Source: Lineus longissimus (Eukaryota > Nemertea > Pilidiophora > Heteronemertea > Lineidae). From it: 64,000 bases of DNA. Each line of letters begins with the position of its first letter. Position 1 is the stretch's first letter. The stretch covers positions 4,466,501-4,530,500 of the forward strand of contig NC_088315.1 in the NCBI RefSeq assembly GCF_910592395.1, written 5' to 3'. The translations under genes were made by a program, and so were the position numbers. The notes under the pieces are model-generated. The model worked only from the letters and a program-made list of their open reading frames with translations. It did not search any database and was not told the DNA's origin. Positions 36,001-50,442 of the stretch are shown piece by piece.

Positions 36001-36172
36001 GTAAAGGTCGATTGCGGTTTCGAAATCTTTAATTGTTTAAGAATACCCGTACAACGTATATAATTTCATTGGCCTACCTGAAAGAAGAACTCGCAATTGC
36101 AGCAGTCCTTGTCCGTTTTGGCGATGTGATGGGTTCTCCGGCGGAACCATTTCGAGCACTGCGACGTGGCAT
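30061..36172 (-). CDS. Transglutaminase (protein-glutamine gamma-glutamyltransferase), complete, 13 exons, 761 aa
   Basis: Calcium-dependent enzyme that joins protein glutamine side chains to lysines or polyamines; used in clotting, cuticle or matrix cross-linking. Exons: 36172-36078, 34736-34612, 34486-34304, 34048-33782, 33564-33341, 33025-32845, 32630-32391, 32156-32041, 31847-31721, 31553-31266, 31112-30952, 30579-30446 and 30205-30061. All phases agree. The N-terminal tail is basic and Ser-rich ([10 protein letters not shown]) with no signal peptide. An N-terminal beta-sandwich spans about 65-220 ([29 protein letters not shown]). The catalytic core contains GQCWVFSG (Cys349), [10 protein letters not shown] (His407) and [11 protein letters not shown] (Asp430), so the Cys-His-Asp triad is intact. 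Two C-terminal barrels follow, ending [10 protein letters not shown]. Length fits annulin/TGM1-like enzymes. The penultimate-to-last exon junction uses a GC donor. Which paralogue it is cannot be settled here. Confidence 0.97.
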
Positions 36173-38289
36173 GTTTGTTCTGATGTTGTCGACACCCCGA
36201 GTTAAATTGATCCCTTTTATCGTGGTAGTGCCCAGGCTTTCTCCGGGCTCAAAGCTGTTACGTATTGACTTTGGACGCCTGTAAAGACCAGTAGCGACGC
36301 GGCGTAGTGATGGCGAGACTAATATAATGTTGCTGCAGATTGTTCCAAAACCAGAAACTTCGAACCGTTGTGCGTAGGATAAGGAATGCCTTACTACCGG
36401 CGGGACAGAAGTAACCGTCTTAAAGAGAGTGTTGCCTGTTAAAACATGGGTACCCTGGGTACAACCAAAATATCTTCATCGGACGCCTTTACTTAAGCCT
36501 ACTCCGTCGTGGTGGCAGCAGGAGTTTTCATAAACGTGAGCAAAACTCGGGCGGGTAGTATTTCGAGTTTAAAACAGGGGGAGTTGTCTAACGTTAACAT
36601 CCCGGGTCGAGTTTAACCCTTTGAAGATTGGTACCTTCTTTATCGTGCTCGCACTGCCCCTGGGGAATCTTTCTCCAGAAGGTGTACCTCCTCCAAGGAT
36701 GAGGGTTTTTGTTTGACAACCACGGTTAGGGCCTACGCACCAACTTTTGTCCACCGCCAATTTTCTGTACGCAATCTCAATAGCATTCCGCGACGTTACT
36801 ATTTATAGCTCACAAGGTCATTGAATAAGATATACATGACGTTTTAGTCACGTGACAGTCGGACATCGACACTTATTTCAACGCATTTGAGCTTATTTCA
36901 AAGTCAATTATCTTTGACCCTGCATTGTTTTAGCATGAATGATACCATAGAGTCTGAGAGAGAAATATTCAGAACAATTATGTAGTATTTCCAACACTCG
37001 GACATGTGCCAGATTGAATCTAACTGCCCTAGTTAGAAAACCTGAATCCATTACGAAACCGCATGTTTGTCCGACATTCAGCGATGGGGAAATGGAGGGC
37101 AGCAGCTGCAGTGACGTCATCTTCGCGGAATGCTATTGGTAAAGCAATACGTCACCACGGACGTGTGCTATATATATATATGTACGCCATCACCTTATAA
37201 TGCCTTTACGTTACCAGTTGGTATTACAGGTACATGTATCAATTGCTTGGGGGTTGTTCCGAGTTGCAGATGTTTCCCATTGCCTCGAACGTAGGCCTAA
37301 CCGGCAATAACGGCACATTTCACCTGCTATTTCAATGAACCTTGAACAGCTAGAAAAACACTTATACCTAAAGCTGCTCGCCATGTAGTACACAATGAAA
37401 ATCAAGAGCAGCCCCATCATATTGATACATTTGTAGCCACAGGTTCATTATGATTAAAGACGAAACCTGATGAATAATGTTAGTAAATTTACCACAGCGA
37501 AACCAAATTAACAGGTGCAGACACAGGGCAAAACTTGCATTTTGAAGTTATGCCCGCGGGATGAAGTATTAATATGAAAATGCGCCAGACTAAAACGGCA
37601 TTCTTGAAATTTTTTACCACACACGTGATCTGTCAGTGGTGGCATTTTCTGATTTGGTGCCATCAGACATCATGTTAAATTTAAGTCAGTCACTTGACTA
37701 GTCTATAAGCCAAGTCGGCTTACAAAAAAAGCCAGAATTTTTTTATCTTTTCCTACAAAAATTGCTTCCCGAAATTGGTGGCTTGCATTGGAACTATCTT
37801 TTTCCCCCTTGTCCGTCATTAAAGGCATTCAAGTGTGTTGGTCAACCATGACTATCTCCTTTGTCTCTCCACCATAAGGCCTAGTTTCCCCTTATGACAT
37901 CACTATTTCGGACACTCAGCGCCCCATGTCTGGAAAGGTGTATAAAACCATGATATCTGATCCCGGGAAGCCATGCAACGACGAAGGCAATGCTGAAGCG
38001 CCGCGCCATGGCAAGTGAACACACTAAGCCATAACTCTGTTACAGAATTGACGGCAGCCAGCAATGGTGTTCTCATGGCGCTGAAGTGGTAACACTTGCG
38101 ATCGATGACACACTTTCGCGTCATTGCAGTCCAGGATAAAAACGCAAATGTCTTCATTCCTAAAGCCAGGTTCTAAACAACACAGAGAGCCTCTTTTGGA
38201 AGTTTGTTAACTCAGTCGTTTGGAGTGACAGCCGTTTCTTGAACATTTTCCAATAGTAGGATGAGTGGAAAGGAACGTATGGTTTCACC
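36173..38289. promoter_or_regulatory. Head-to-head region between transglutaminase and the proposed nAChR exon 1
   Basis: About 2.1 kb with no coding exon. It holds the transglutaminase 5' UTR and promoter on the - strand and, if the exon at 38290 is right, the nicotinic receptor promoter on +. A TATATATATATAT run lies at about 37169-37181; it is not near enough to either start to call a TATA box. Confidence 0.45.
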
Positions 38290-38341
38290 ATGTGGATCAC
38301 CGTAGGAGTTGCTTCCTTGGCAAGCTTTATATTATTCGCAG
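38290..38341 (+). CDS. Candidate exon 1 (signal peptide) of the nicotinic receptor gene
   Basis: ATG in good start context (CACCATG) opens MWITVGVASLASFILFA and then G|GTAAGG, a strong donor in phase 1. The hydrophobic run is a typical signal-peptide core. The acceptor of the receptor exon at 55060 is also phase 1, giving …FILFAG-LVQSAKQ with a likely cleavage after QSA. Signal peptide and mature N-terminus are split by a phase-1 intron at this place in other nicotinic receptor genes. The join is inferred over a 16.7-kb gap; another downstream gene could use this exon, but none was found. Confidence 0.6.
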
Positions 38342-41300
38342 GTAAGGGGCAAATATTTCCTAGTTTTATACCAAAGTTGTTTCTCTCTGCAGATATTAAG
38401 TCTCTTGAGCATGTTGTGGTTGTTTTTTGAAGGACAATTTGACAAAGGTCAGAAGCGAAAACTAACCACTTCAATCCAATCGTACGTCATCGTTTCCTGG
38501 ACAAGGAAAACAAAGAGGGATGATCTTCTTCCTTTTAAGTTTCCTCCTCAAACGCACTGAAGATCGGGACATATGAGCAACAGGAATATTTTGTACCATG
38601 TAATACTGACTTCGTTGGCAACGCTTTTCCGTCTGATCCTGCCTAAGTGTCTTAATAAATGTTATTTTGCGTATCATATCACTAGTCAATGGAATCATTG
38701 CCAATGTAGAATGAATATTAGTCATCTGGTAGACTTGACATTATCATCTCAGCTAAGGTACGCGAGTGTCCGATTTCTCAGTGAAGCTGACGAACCATTT
38801 TCTACCATGCATGTCTTGCGCAAGAGTTTAGCGAGACCAATGTGGTGACCAACTGTCAATGATTTCATCAGTTCTTGTAAACTCTTATTCTGCCACTGGT
38901 TCAGAATCCCTGTTGAAAGTGCTCAACCAGAGATTTCAAGAACGGTTTGCTCACCTGCGTTAAGTAGCAGGTGTATGTCAAAATGTACTGACTAACATGA
39001 GGTATGCTAACTATACATATATCATAGCCCCTAAAATAATATATATATTCTTAAGGTTACATCAGTATATCACGATAACTGGCAACAACTATCAATTTGT
39101 ATTTTCTATAATTCTTCCCCACTTGTAGTGGTTTATCAACAAAACATGCTGTCAACATATCTTGCCTGTTCGAAACAGCAGATGCATGTTTTCTTAAAAT
39201 CACGTTGTTGCTCATAATTCTCACGATCAGGTACAACTTTATGCTACCAATTAAACCGATTTCATAACATTTTTGTAGCTGATTCAAACTGAGTTTACAT
39301 TTCAAATAAGATTCTAATTAATTGAAGGTAAAATTGATACCCTTATGGTTTAATTAGTTTATAACCCCTTTTAGATTGCACAGTATTGGTCCATAACCTA
39401 AATGTCAACAACAGTATTACTTAAAGTTCGACTGTGCATTTTGTAGAGGTAATAATGTTATGATTGAATTAAATGATGAATACATTAGTTGTGTGGTGAT
39501 ATTTACTTGGTTTAGAATACGGGTCTCGATTCTATGACCGGTGTGTTCCGGCCGCGAATTCCCCCACCTTACATATCCATTACAAAAAATTGGCTCCGTT
39601 ACAAATTTCTCTCAAATGTACTCGTAGCATATTGAACATAGGCTATGATTCCACTCATTCGAATATGCAACCTTTTATTGACATTTGTATGTGGCAAAAT
39701 CTTGGTAATGGATAGGTGAAGTGGGATGTGGAAAAAACATCACGACCCGGCCTCTGCTTTACTGCTTCGAGAGGAAACGTATTTCAACCCACGCTATTTT
39801 GAATAACATTGACTGCAAGCAAAAAGTAAAAAAAGAAGATTAAAACAAGGTCGGATATAGGTTTATTTTGTAAAACATCGGCCAACTATTTTCTATGTGC
39901 TTTCATCTAATGGCCCTGTTTACAACAAGTGGTACAAGCAGATCATTACACCAATCATCTTGTGAATACATTACAGAGGCAATCGATCCAAATGTATACT
40001 CTTGATGCAGAAATCACCACAGAGAAATATTTCCAATTTGACTCGATTACAGTGCATTATTCCACCAATCAAGGGGTCGGTACCGTAGTCCTGTCGACAT
40101 TACCCACAATTCACCGCGTTCCTAGCCTCTTCCTCTCATTTGATAAAGAAAGACGCTTCCTGGTTACCATGGAAATGGCGGTGATATTCCGTTATTATAG
40201 TGATTTCTCTTAATAACCGGTTTGTCTGGTTGCGATGTCTAATTGACATGGCGGGAAATGAATGAAATGCACGGTTAAGGACAATTTTGGTGTAGTATAT
40301 ACCGCACGGCACGTGTCGGTTACAGTACGAAATGTGAGTTTCAGTGATATAAACGTAACGCTTTAGTTTTATAGAGAAGAAGTGAAGGCGGCACGCTGCT
40401 CTTTTATGTCATGCCAACAGAATGATGCTATCTCGTGCCAACGCGATGTTCATACCATGGGGTTATATGGAGTGGTCTGACATATTCTGGTCACCTCCTG
40501 ACGACCTTGTTTTCACATGCGATTGAATAGCGAAATCGTCCGTCATCTTCAGAGCTGCTACGAACCAAACATTTCCCTTTCGACCAGCAGCTACAAAATA
40601 ACGACAGCAATAATCGCATCCCCATTGCAAGTCAGTCGTAAGACAATCACGATGGTGGATCCCTGCTTAAGTCTAAACCTACTTGTAACAACGAAAAACA
40701 AGAATTGGGCTGACACCAATTGACCGCTATTGATCGTTCAATTATATCAGATTTCTTCGACGGATTTTGTGTTGCAATGTGTATGGGCTTAAAAGAAACC
40801 TTTTACGTATATCATTCGAATGAGTTCTTGCATTCGAACAGACATCAAAACACGTTTCTACAGGCATTACAATAAAGCCAAGAGGCCCTTTGATGAAACG
40901 TACATAGGCGCCTGATTAAACTAGGTCAACATTTCATTGATCGAATTTGGTAAGTGTTAACACATTGATATCACCAATATGAAATGGCAATAATTCTTTG
41001 TATTTGCATTGGCCTGTATATCATGAACCTACTTCTTCCATGATGAAAGACTCTGCTTTTAGCAAGTACATGTATATAAATAAAGGTAGCTAAGATTTCA
41101 ACCATCGTTATAAAACAGTTTACACATCCATAAACCTTCGTATAAACTGTTCGCGTCGCGTCAAGAAACTGCGTATCAACCTCTCGAGCACGTGTGACAA
41201 CCCATTACCTCTGATCTGGTTCGATATAATGATTTTGATACAGACATCAATCTAAAGCACAGTTTCTTTGATAACTTAAGTCGATCTTCGGGCGCCGGAC

Positions 41301-44300
41301 CTGAAACCTCAATGACGCTGCAGTATCTTCAAGCACTCAGTACCAAATTTTGACAATAGTTTTTTTGCAGTTTAGTGTTTATTAACTAATTGGTTTTAGT
41401 GCGATAGCCACATTATCCCGGTCATTCTGAACCATCAGAGTTACTCGGTCCGTTACCTCCCCTCGGTGTAATGTAACGGAGTCCGGGTCGGCGGAGTGGA
41501 TCCATGGCGTATTCCGCTATGCCAGGGCCTTCATGTATCATATCGCCATGAATAGAACCGACAGCCACTTTGCTGGTTTCCATAGTTCTCCTGTCCTTCA
41601 CCTCCAGCGACTGTCAACATCTGAAACGGACCGAAAGTGGTGGCAATATGATAGTTCTCATAGTGAAGGACATCTCAGCTTTCAGTGTTCAGTTCTCCAG
41701 TAACACTCCACTTCTGGACGGCTTACATTTTCAATCCCGTGCAATGGACAATACATGTCGATTTGATTTCGATAATTCTAATGAACATTCTTAGACATAA
41801 AGGTCTTTCAGCTTTGAATAACCCGGCCGAGTTGCGACGACCAAACTCAGGTGTAAAGGTAGGAAAGCCTATGCAGAAGGAAGTAGAATACAAGTGTTCA
41901 ATTGCTACTACTGAATCATCTTTGGTCATGTGAAAAGAAGTCCGTTCATTTAATTTTAAAGTCGTCACCTATGCACCATTTGCTCAACGTGAAATATGTA
42001 GCTCATCTTCACGACTTAAATTCATATTAAATCCAACGCTAGTCTGCATCTAGGCGAGAACACTACTTCCTTATCAATCTTTAAAAGCATCCCTTGAACA
42101 TGGCGGAATTTAGCCGCCAAGCACCTCCGATAAGTTTTCAATACAAATCCAATTCTTCCGCAGTCGCTGAAGCAGTAGTGCGGTAATATTTAAGATGATG
42201 TAGTTACACATTGTCCCCGTCATGCACTACTCGTTCCTACACTGATGGTATAGTTCTGTCACACGTAATATCACCATTTTCATGGTAGTTTAAAATGCAG
42301 ATTGATTTAAAGATTCAGCTTGTACGATTCACTGGTTCCAAATTAACGCCTGTGGTTCAAAGAATATAGGTTTCAAGTGTTACGCAAAGTGTGGAGTTGG
42401 TTGTCTAGGATGGATAATCAATCCTCAGACGTCATTTGGTCCAGGAAGGGCAATGCTTCTACCCTTATGATAGAATACTAATAAAATGCTTATTGATTAT
42501 TAGCCATGGCTGTTGTCGTTTAAGAGACGGATGATGGTCGAGAGAGCGGATAAGAGCTGCTGCTTACTGGTACCTATGAATGGAGCATTATAGTAAGGTA
42601 TCGGAGGGTGATGTTTGCCAATATGTGACTGTCCTTAGGGAAGGATTCGGTCAGGCCGCAAATGGAAGTGGTTGGACTGTTTGAGATGGAAGCCGGGCTT
42701 GGGCTGTGACCTGGCGGAGACTACGAATGAAACATACACAAGAACTGGCGCATCATGGTCGGTATTGGAGCAGGGATGTAAGCTGATATGCGCGCACTTT
42801 TTGAAGATTTGGTCAGGTGATGAAAATAGGAACGCCTGCGGTGAGAAGATAAAATGAAGTTTGGGTTGTGGCCTTATTTAGACTGCGAGACGCAGGAAGG
42901 CAGACAGTGTTATCATTGTAGTCCCCTACTAGAATACAAAGCGAGGCGTGAAACTGTTCGGATAGAGCTTCGCCGTTAGTCCTTTTGTTAGAAGGCTCAT
43001 CAATAATTGATAGCCGGTTAGTGAGATAATAAGCTGGCATACTAACGATGCCATTCTGGCGAGGTTCGGTGAAGCATTAATTGCAGCCGCGGCCATCCCC
43101 CACGATATATTTGGCAGAGCTAGGAGGCACAACCACCTGATGCTGACACTGATTGGTTGAGATATGGCTCGTGCATCAGGCTGATTGACAGCTTAATTCA
43201 ATTTGCAAGTCATCACTTTATGTATTGTTCCACAAAAGGCAATTATTATATCACGCTATGTGAATTGATGAGAGAGAAAGCGTGTGCGTTCGTTTCACCA
43301 CGAAAAAACACACGGCCTTGGGTTAGACTTCCTGATGACTTGTTTTTTGCCAGTGCCCGTAGAGACTTGGACACCTTGCTCATTTGTCGAACGAGTAGGC
43401 TTTTGTTAAAGATCTGTTTGTCATAATCCCTCTACCACCGCAAACACACCACAATATCCGATAGGACATTCAGCCCACGTATACAGCAGCCATTTTTCTA
43501 ATAATGTGAGTATCATATCAGCCCTGGATAATCTAATCATCAACAGGAATGGGCATGTCACCGTGGAATTGTTACATGAAATCGATTTCAGATTTCGCAT
43601 ATTGAATCTCGATTCATATTCTGATAAGTCGCCGTGGATTTTATTGATATCCAGGTGGTACGAGAGGCGATTCACCGGATTGTGCCATGTGAGAGTCTCC
43701 ATCGCACAAAATGGCCGCTGGCATTGTTTTGAGTCCCTGTGGATCCGTAAGAGATCTAGATAATTAAAAACTGAACTGTGGGTTGTAAGTAAATTCTAGA
43801 GGGTGATGGATGGTTTAGAAGTTCGTGACATTCGTCACATGAAGAACAAACTGGTCATTTTCAAAGAGCAGGCTACGTACGATACGATTCATGATGTATG
43901 TAATGGCTTAAAACGTATTCCCATACAATCCGAATAACCCCTTTCGAGAACTGAACATGCGGTGACTGGTCTTCTGCAAGCTATTGTGCCCTGGTCATGC
44001 CGGTTAGCAGTGCACAGCCCCATTTTAATGTATCGCTGAGCAGTATAAATAAATCGTTCTCCAGTATCGCCTTTCAGCTCTGAACACCATCTCCGATCTC
44101 GCTTGAATTCACGGAAACAACTTCGAATTTCTCAGAACATATTTCGTAGATATTATTTTCCTCATGAAAGAACAAACGATTGCCCTGTGGGCTATAAAGC
44201 TACATCTTCCGAAACAAACCACAGGCTGAGCCATGGCTATAACGATGCGGGTTGACGTTCACCATGTTCGCTAGATAAAAAGAAAAGGACGTTAATTGTC

Positions 44301-47300
44301 GTTTTCATGAACTCACTAATACCAAAAGGATATTATTGTGGTCGTTTTAGATCAAACTGCCCGGAAACTGATAATGTCATGGTTTCGTGGCTTTGCCATT
44401 GCAGGACAAAATGACATGATATTTTGTCAGGTCAACATTAATATTATGGCAGTGGCTTGCTCCAAGAGAGAACGAACAAGACATTTTTCCAGTGCGTACT
44501 GGGTTGGCCCATAGTGGTTGTTTGACTTGTGAGACTATCTATGGCCTCAGAAACGACACTTTCAGAGATATTTTTTAGCGATTTGATTTTTCTGAACTTC
44601 TATTATCTATTCTTCCAACCTTCCCAGCCTTCCTACGTGGCGAAATTTCAAATAGAAAAACACCAAACGCGCGTGCAATCAGTCTAACAGACTAATAAAA
44701 ACAAAAGCAACAATATTTTCTCTTATATCTAAATAAATTGCAACCCAAGCAATAATTAACCAGCTAACTAATCTATAAATGAATTACCACTCGTTCATTT
44801 CCTCCAGTAAATTGACAAAACATGCTAATTGCACTCTCGAATTCAACAAACGCTATTAATTCGGCATCACCGAGCCTGGCTTCTCTGTTCCATTAGAGCT
44901 GAAGCATAATTCAGTTCTGGATAAAAGCATGTCAGTTTTCGTTACATTATTTTTAGTACTTAGGATGTGGTCTATATGATAATTGAATTAGCGCTGATGG
45001 TGTGTTGTTTGAAATGACAGTCCTCTCCATTATTAGCATTAACAATTTAGCCATCAAGTGCCGTGTCAATGAACGACAAAACATGGTGATGTGAATATCA
45101 AACTTAAACAACATATTTCGTATCAAATAGCAACTAGGCAAACTATTGCTTTTCATTTGAAATTTTTAAAAAACGGAAAATCGGTGCCCGATCAGACAAG
45201 TTTGGGTCCCCTAGACCATTTCATTAGTTACCAAATAGTTTGCTGATGACGCCGATCAACTACTTAGTGAACAACCAGTTGACACTGAGCTGATGATCTC
45301 TCTGAGCCGGTACGACTCTCTCCCCGGTGTAAGGTATCACGACAGGCACGACAAATAGGCAGCCTCGGGGAATATAAGCCGCCTATCACAAGGATTTCAT
45401 ACTGATCCCCTTACTATTAATTGGATTCTGGTTAGGTATGAATGGGTAGGTGTATGCGGCTGTCATCTGGTTATGGACAAGCCAACGTAATGACCACGCA
45501 CCTTGATAGTCTGTCACTTCCACTATCATCACCAGTTCCCAACTTTTTGTAAAACACGAAAGATCTAAAATAAGCATATTGGTTCACTTTTCTTCATCAC
45601 TGTGTGATGAAAGAGAAACATGAAAAAAACCGCTGACCCAGCAAAAATCTCATTGACAACTTTTACCCTTTTTTCTACAGACAGCTTTCTGAATGGACTT
45701 GTCATTGGAGTGTTGTCCAGCTCGACATGTCAATTTGTCCACGGCCACCTAAGATACCAGTGATTTGCACAATAATATCTGGCCAGTGGTCAACAGTGGT
45801 CCATCTTTGTCAAGTGTGGATATTGCTTGGGGTTGAACCAGCCTATGATTTGATTTGTGTGATACTACTCGGGGCATCTGTCAACGTAATTGCATTTTAG
45901 GGTCACTCAAGCTGAGGTCCCGTCTTGGGAGAGAGTGCAATGTCAAATTAGCTCATCACTTTTATTGAATAAGTTGGTGTCATCCGCCGTGTTAGAAAAT
46001 GTCATTTTAGTTAGCATATTATCCTACCAAGATTATCTTCCACTTGAGATACGCAATGCAGTAGGCTTTCTGATGGGGAAATAACACTTTCTGTCCCAAA
46101 TGGGCCTAACTCTGCTTGAAAAACATGTGTTTCGGAGATGCAGTTGCATGCTCCCCGCTCCTATCATTCCCCAAATATGCACGTACAATCTTCCTGAAGT
46201 TCCAGGATAAACCGGCGAAAGAAATGAATGACTTGAAGATCAGTAAAACAGATTCTTTCTCTGTCAATAAATGAGCAGATCGAGCTTGAAGTGAACAGAT
46301 TGAGATGCCTTTCTCCGAGCCGCCAAACACTTTCATATCAGTGCCTGATCCATGGCCACAGTTTTGCCTATGAATAGATGCCGTGAAATATTTTCATGGT
46401 CGCTATGATATCTCACCACACTGATTCCTATCGGTCATTTCCATTCACTCAGTGTCAACGTCCATCACCATCTTTGATAGAAAGAACAAAATTCGACCCT
46501 CTTATCTTGCGTAAAACATCCCAGCGCTATTATCATCTTTCGTTCACGTCGTCGTATTTACATCTGAACGGCATCTCTTCCCGCTATAAAGGATCGTCTG
46601 AAGACAGTTTTAAGTGGTTCGGATACTGTGAGGAAATGTTCGAGACATTGATTGTTTCATTTCTGAATGAGCATGGCGGAAATTCTCGCATCCACCTAAT
46701 GTTTTGCAATTCGGTACGATATCGTAGCTTTTTTACGCACGAGGAAGCTCTTCAGCTTTCAGCTTTCTGGGGGAAGCAGTCAATGTGTGTAGGCGGTGTC
46801 AATGACCTAGCGCTCTCCGTGACAGGAGATCATCTCAAAGCTGCTTGATGCTACCAGAGGTGATTTTTTAATTTTTTCTGAACCCACTGGGCAAAACACT
46901 GATGTATGCCATCAACACCTTATTTCACTGCATTTTGACAATCAAACATGTGAGATGCAAGCAGCCATCGGCAGTTCTTGAATGTGTGGTGTATGACGAC
47001 GGGAAGTACTTCAATATCTTCCATGTGGGCGGACATAAAACCGATTGAGATCCACTTCCACTGGAGATACAATGTATATTGCAAGTTTGTTGTTTGTTCG
47101 ACAAAATAGTATTTGTTAAATTACTCCACCATCTGCATTCAACCAAAACAAGCAATCAACGTGTCAACTGGAGCTTTGAAAAGGACGTAATCACCCAAAT
47201 GACAGGAAAAGTTTATTGGGAGTATATAGACACTCAGTCTCGAGATCCACACTGTACACCTTATTCAAATTCATTGTCTTCTGTTTCCGTCGGTATCATT

Positions 47301-50300
47301 GGACTACGCTTCCGATCAACGTATTTATTTGCATTCGGTTGTTAACCGACCACGCGATATCCAGCTGTTCAAACTGTGATGATGAATGGACCTTCGCTAT
47401 TATTATTGAAATTTTATTGAATATTTTTTCGAAAATGTTATGAAATACCAGTTGTTTAAAAAATGAATTGTGATTAATGAAGGTTGTTGTCAAATTTAAA
47501 TTGATAAACGTCGTTTTCAAATGTTTTCACAATTAATTAAACATTCAACCCGTTTGGGGGCTGTGAAAGCAATGGCCGCAATTTTGAATACACTAGGTTT
47601 ATTTGCACTGTCTACAAGAGATTGATGTTGTGCTAATACAATGTACTGAATGATGCCCTACATTGCCTATTAACAGAAGTACGTGCTCCGTGCAGTGTTT
47701 AGTATCACGCGTACTCTCATTTGAATATTCGACGTATCGTCTTGCAGAAATATGTTGAAATCTTGTTCAAAAGTCATCTAACTAAATCAGGGCACGGTTT
47801 CTATTTCAAACCGCAAGTCACAGCCGCGCAGACACTCTGCCTCAGATCATATATCTCTTTATCAATACCGACAACGCGAAAAATCATTCAATTTGCTGCA
47901 AGGCAAACTCATGATTGCGAATAATTGGAAAATATTGCCGCAGGATTACCGACTAAACTAATGCAGCTCGATTTGCATCTGAAGTCGTGCCATAAGCGCT
48001 ATTTCTTTGCAAGATGATTTTACAAGTTTGATATCTAATTCAAAGGTTTAGCAAATAAAACTGTCTGGTTTGCCTCAAGGGAGTTTGAGTTAAGGTCGTT
48101 AAATACATTTCTTCTTTTCAGTTTCTGTGCTTGGAGACGTATAGTAATTCAACGATTCTACATGGAACACTTTGACTTCAATCAACAAAATAAATATCTG
48201 CCATGTCGATATTTTGGGTAGACGTTGGAAGGTCGAATGTTGAACAAACAGTACAAGTAGATATTGGAAAAATAAATAGTGATACAATATATGTCGTCAG
48301 TAATAATCTACTGCAGTATTAGTATGCAATCGACTACAACGTTTTTTATGACCTTGAAATACAAGTGGTAGCCTACTATCATTGTATGCTACATCGTATA
48401 CTGTAGCATGTTTTATCGCAAATCACCAATACTAATGTACATGTAAAAAGGATTAGGGAATCAGTTTTGAACTGATAAAAACCCAATTGGTCGATATGTA
48501 GTGTTCTTCATATTCTAATCAAAGAGCAAGCTAAAATCGGAGTGATGTTTGTAAGAAAGGCTTATCTTCTTCGGCGATGTGTATCATCCTGTCTGGAAAG
48601 ACACGCATTCCTAGCATATTGAGGGGATAATCAATGGAGCCTTATCTAGTATGTTTAGTCACCATAGAATAGTGAAATTGATTAGGACTCAAAACACAAC
48701 CCTATTGATAAGTATGATGGAAAGGGGAGAGTGCAGAATCGTGTGCTAGCGATTGTAAATAGAGCCATACTGTCTTTAATATAACGCTCATCTGAATGTC
48801 AAACAAAGTTCGTTCAAATGGACATTTAGATTTGTATTTGGATAAGTTACAAGGTATCGATGATGGCAGAGATTGGGATGGCTGAAGCCTTTGGGCAAAG
48901 TTAGGTCAATCAGTAAATTTTGAATAGGAAGATACACGTGAAAGCAAGAATGCATTAAGATAGGCCTATGACCTTCGTGCGTTGTGTAACTTTAGTGAAG
49001 ATCGTGACCAGCGAAGACTTAAAATTTACGAATTATCTCATGTTCTGTCTTGCTAAATCTTAGTTGGAAAGGAAGAAAGTAAGAATTTCTAACCGATCTT
49101 TCAGTATGAAAATCAAACCTAAGTGACATTTTCTCGTACATGTGCTGATATTAGAAAGAAAATTTTGTGTAAGAGATGTAAAGATATTTCTTACATATTG
49201 GTAAAATAAAATCTGTTATTACTCCTCAAGACAAATCGTACTAGATTCCTGTGTTAGCCTAATAAATGTAGTCAATATACCAGTATTCGCCAAATGATGT
49301 TAATTAATCACAGTAGTACAGACCAATTTGTCTTGCTTATAGTGAGGATCTGCGAACCATGTTGGACACGTCGCTAGCCCCATTTCTGATATCCAAGCCA
49401 ACCATTGGCAAGTGACGGTCAGTAATATGACAGTAAGTAACTTAATCTGATGTTACAGATATGGCGTCCTTGGTTATTTACTATATGGAGTTACATGTAG
49501 TACTTATTATCTCATCATGAATTCATAATTTATTGATACTGCTTGGTTAAATGTACTCATATCCTGGCCTGTTGGCAAGAACCAAATGATATCAATCTTC
49601 TTGTTGGTTTCCATGTTTGGGAGAACCTCTACTTCTGTGTCAGATATAGTGCATTTCGTTTTCAAATAACATGAGGCCAGAACATAAATCTCACTGGACA
49701 ATCGTATACAAATTATAATCAAATCGTATTTACAAATTGATAAAAGTTAAAAACACTAGTGAACATTTATCACATAGTGATCGTTAACTTTCCCGTCTAA
49801 ATTGAATTAAAATCCCTTAATAATCGTCTGGCAGTCGTAATGTTTTTTCCATTAATTGAAATGACTGGAATGAAATTTTGACACAAACCATTAAAATGTC
49901 ATTATTTATTGTCTTGACAATTGTGAGCTACATGTACGACCGTTTAAGTGTCACCTAAAATCACCATTTTGTCCATCACTTGGGTTGGTGGTCAATTTCC
50001 AATAGCAAGTTTAGCTAAATGCGTCAGCAGCCATCCCCCTGCAGTCAAGAAGCACTTGGTCAGAAGCCTCCATTACCGTCCCTGATCCCTTGCCTAACGT
50101 TTGACGCCATCGCAAGGAATTTGCACAACCATCTTACGAATTATGCGCATAACAATCATCTTACGAGACAGAGCAATTACTTCGCCATCATAAACGTCAT
50201 ATCTTGTCTTGCTGAGAAATGACATTCTGGATGGAAGAGTAGGACCCCGCAGTATGTGGGAGATAATCTCCTGATCAATCAATGTAACCAATGTAGTAAT

Positions 50301-50374
50301 AGCTCGGTGTGGTGGTTTGGTCCAAAAACTGTACGGGATTTAAACAGTTATTGGCTTGACGAATATGGGTGCGG

Positions 50375-50442
50375 TGTGGTAATCAAATCATCTTGATGTG
50401 GTAATCACGGACTTTTGTGTAGAAGTCCGTGTGGTAATCATT
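50375..50442. repeat. Hairpin with TGTGGTAATCA repeats
   Basis: The hairpin CACGGACTT…AAGTCCGTG (50406-50431) is embedded in three copies of T/GTGGTAATCA. A related hairpin with the same GTAGAAGTCCGTG arm occurs at 13184-13220. Probably members of a small dispersed palindromic repeat. Confidence 0.55.

Noticed and set aside
41561-41650. Hydrophobic stretch LLVSIVLLSF resembling a signal peptide
   Set aside because: No ATG in frame (a stop lies just upstream) and no good donor.
46396-46848. 150-residue open frame on +
   Set aside because: No recognisable motif, no good splice or start context, composition like the flank; taken as chance.
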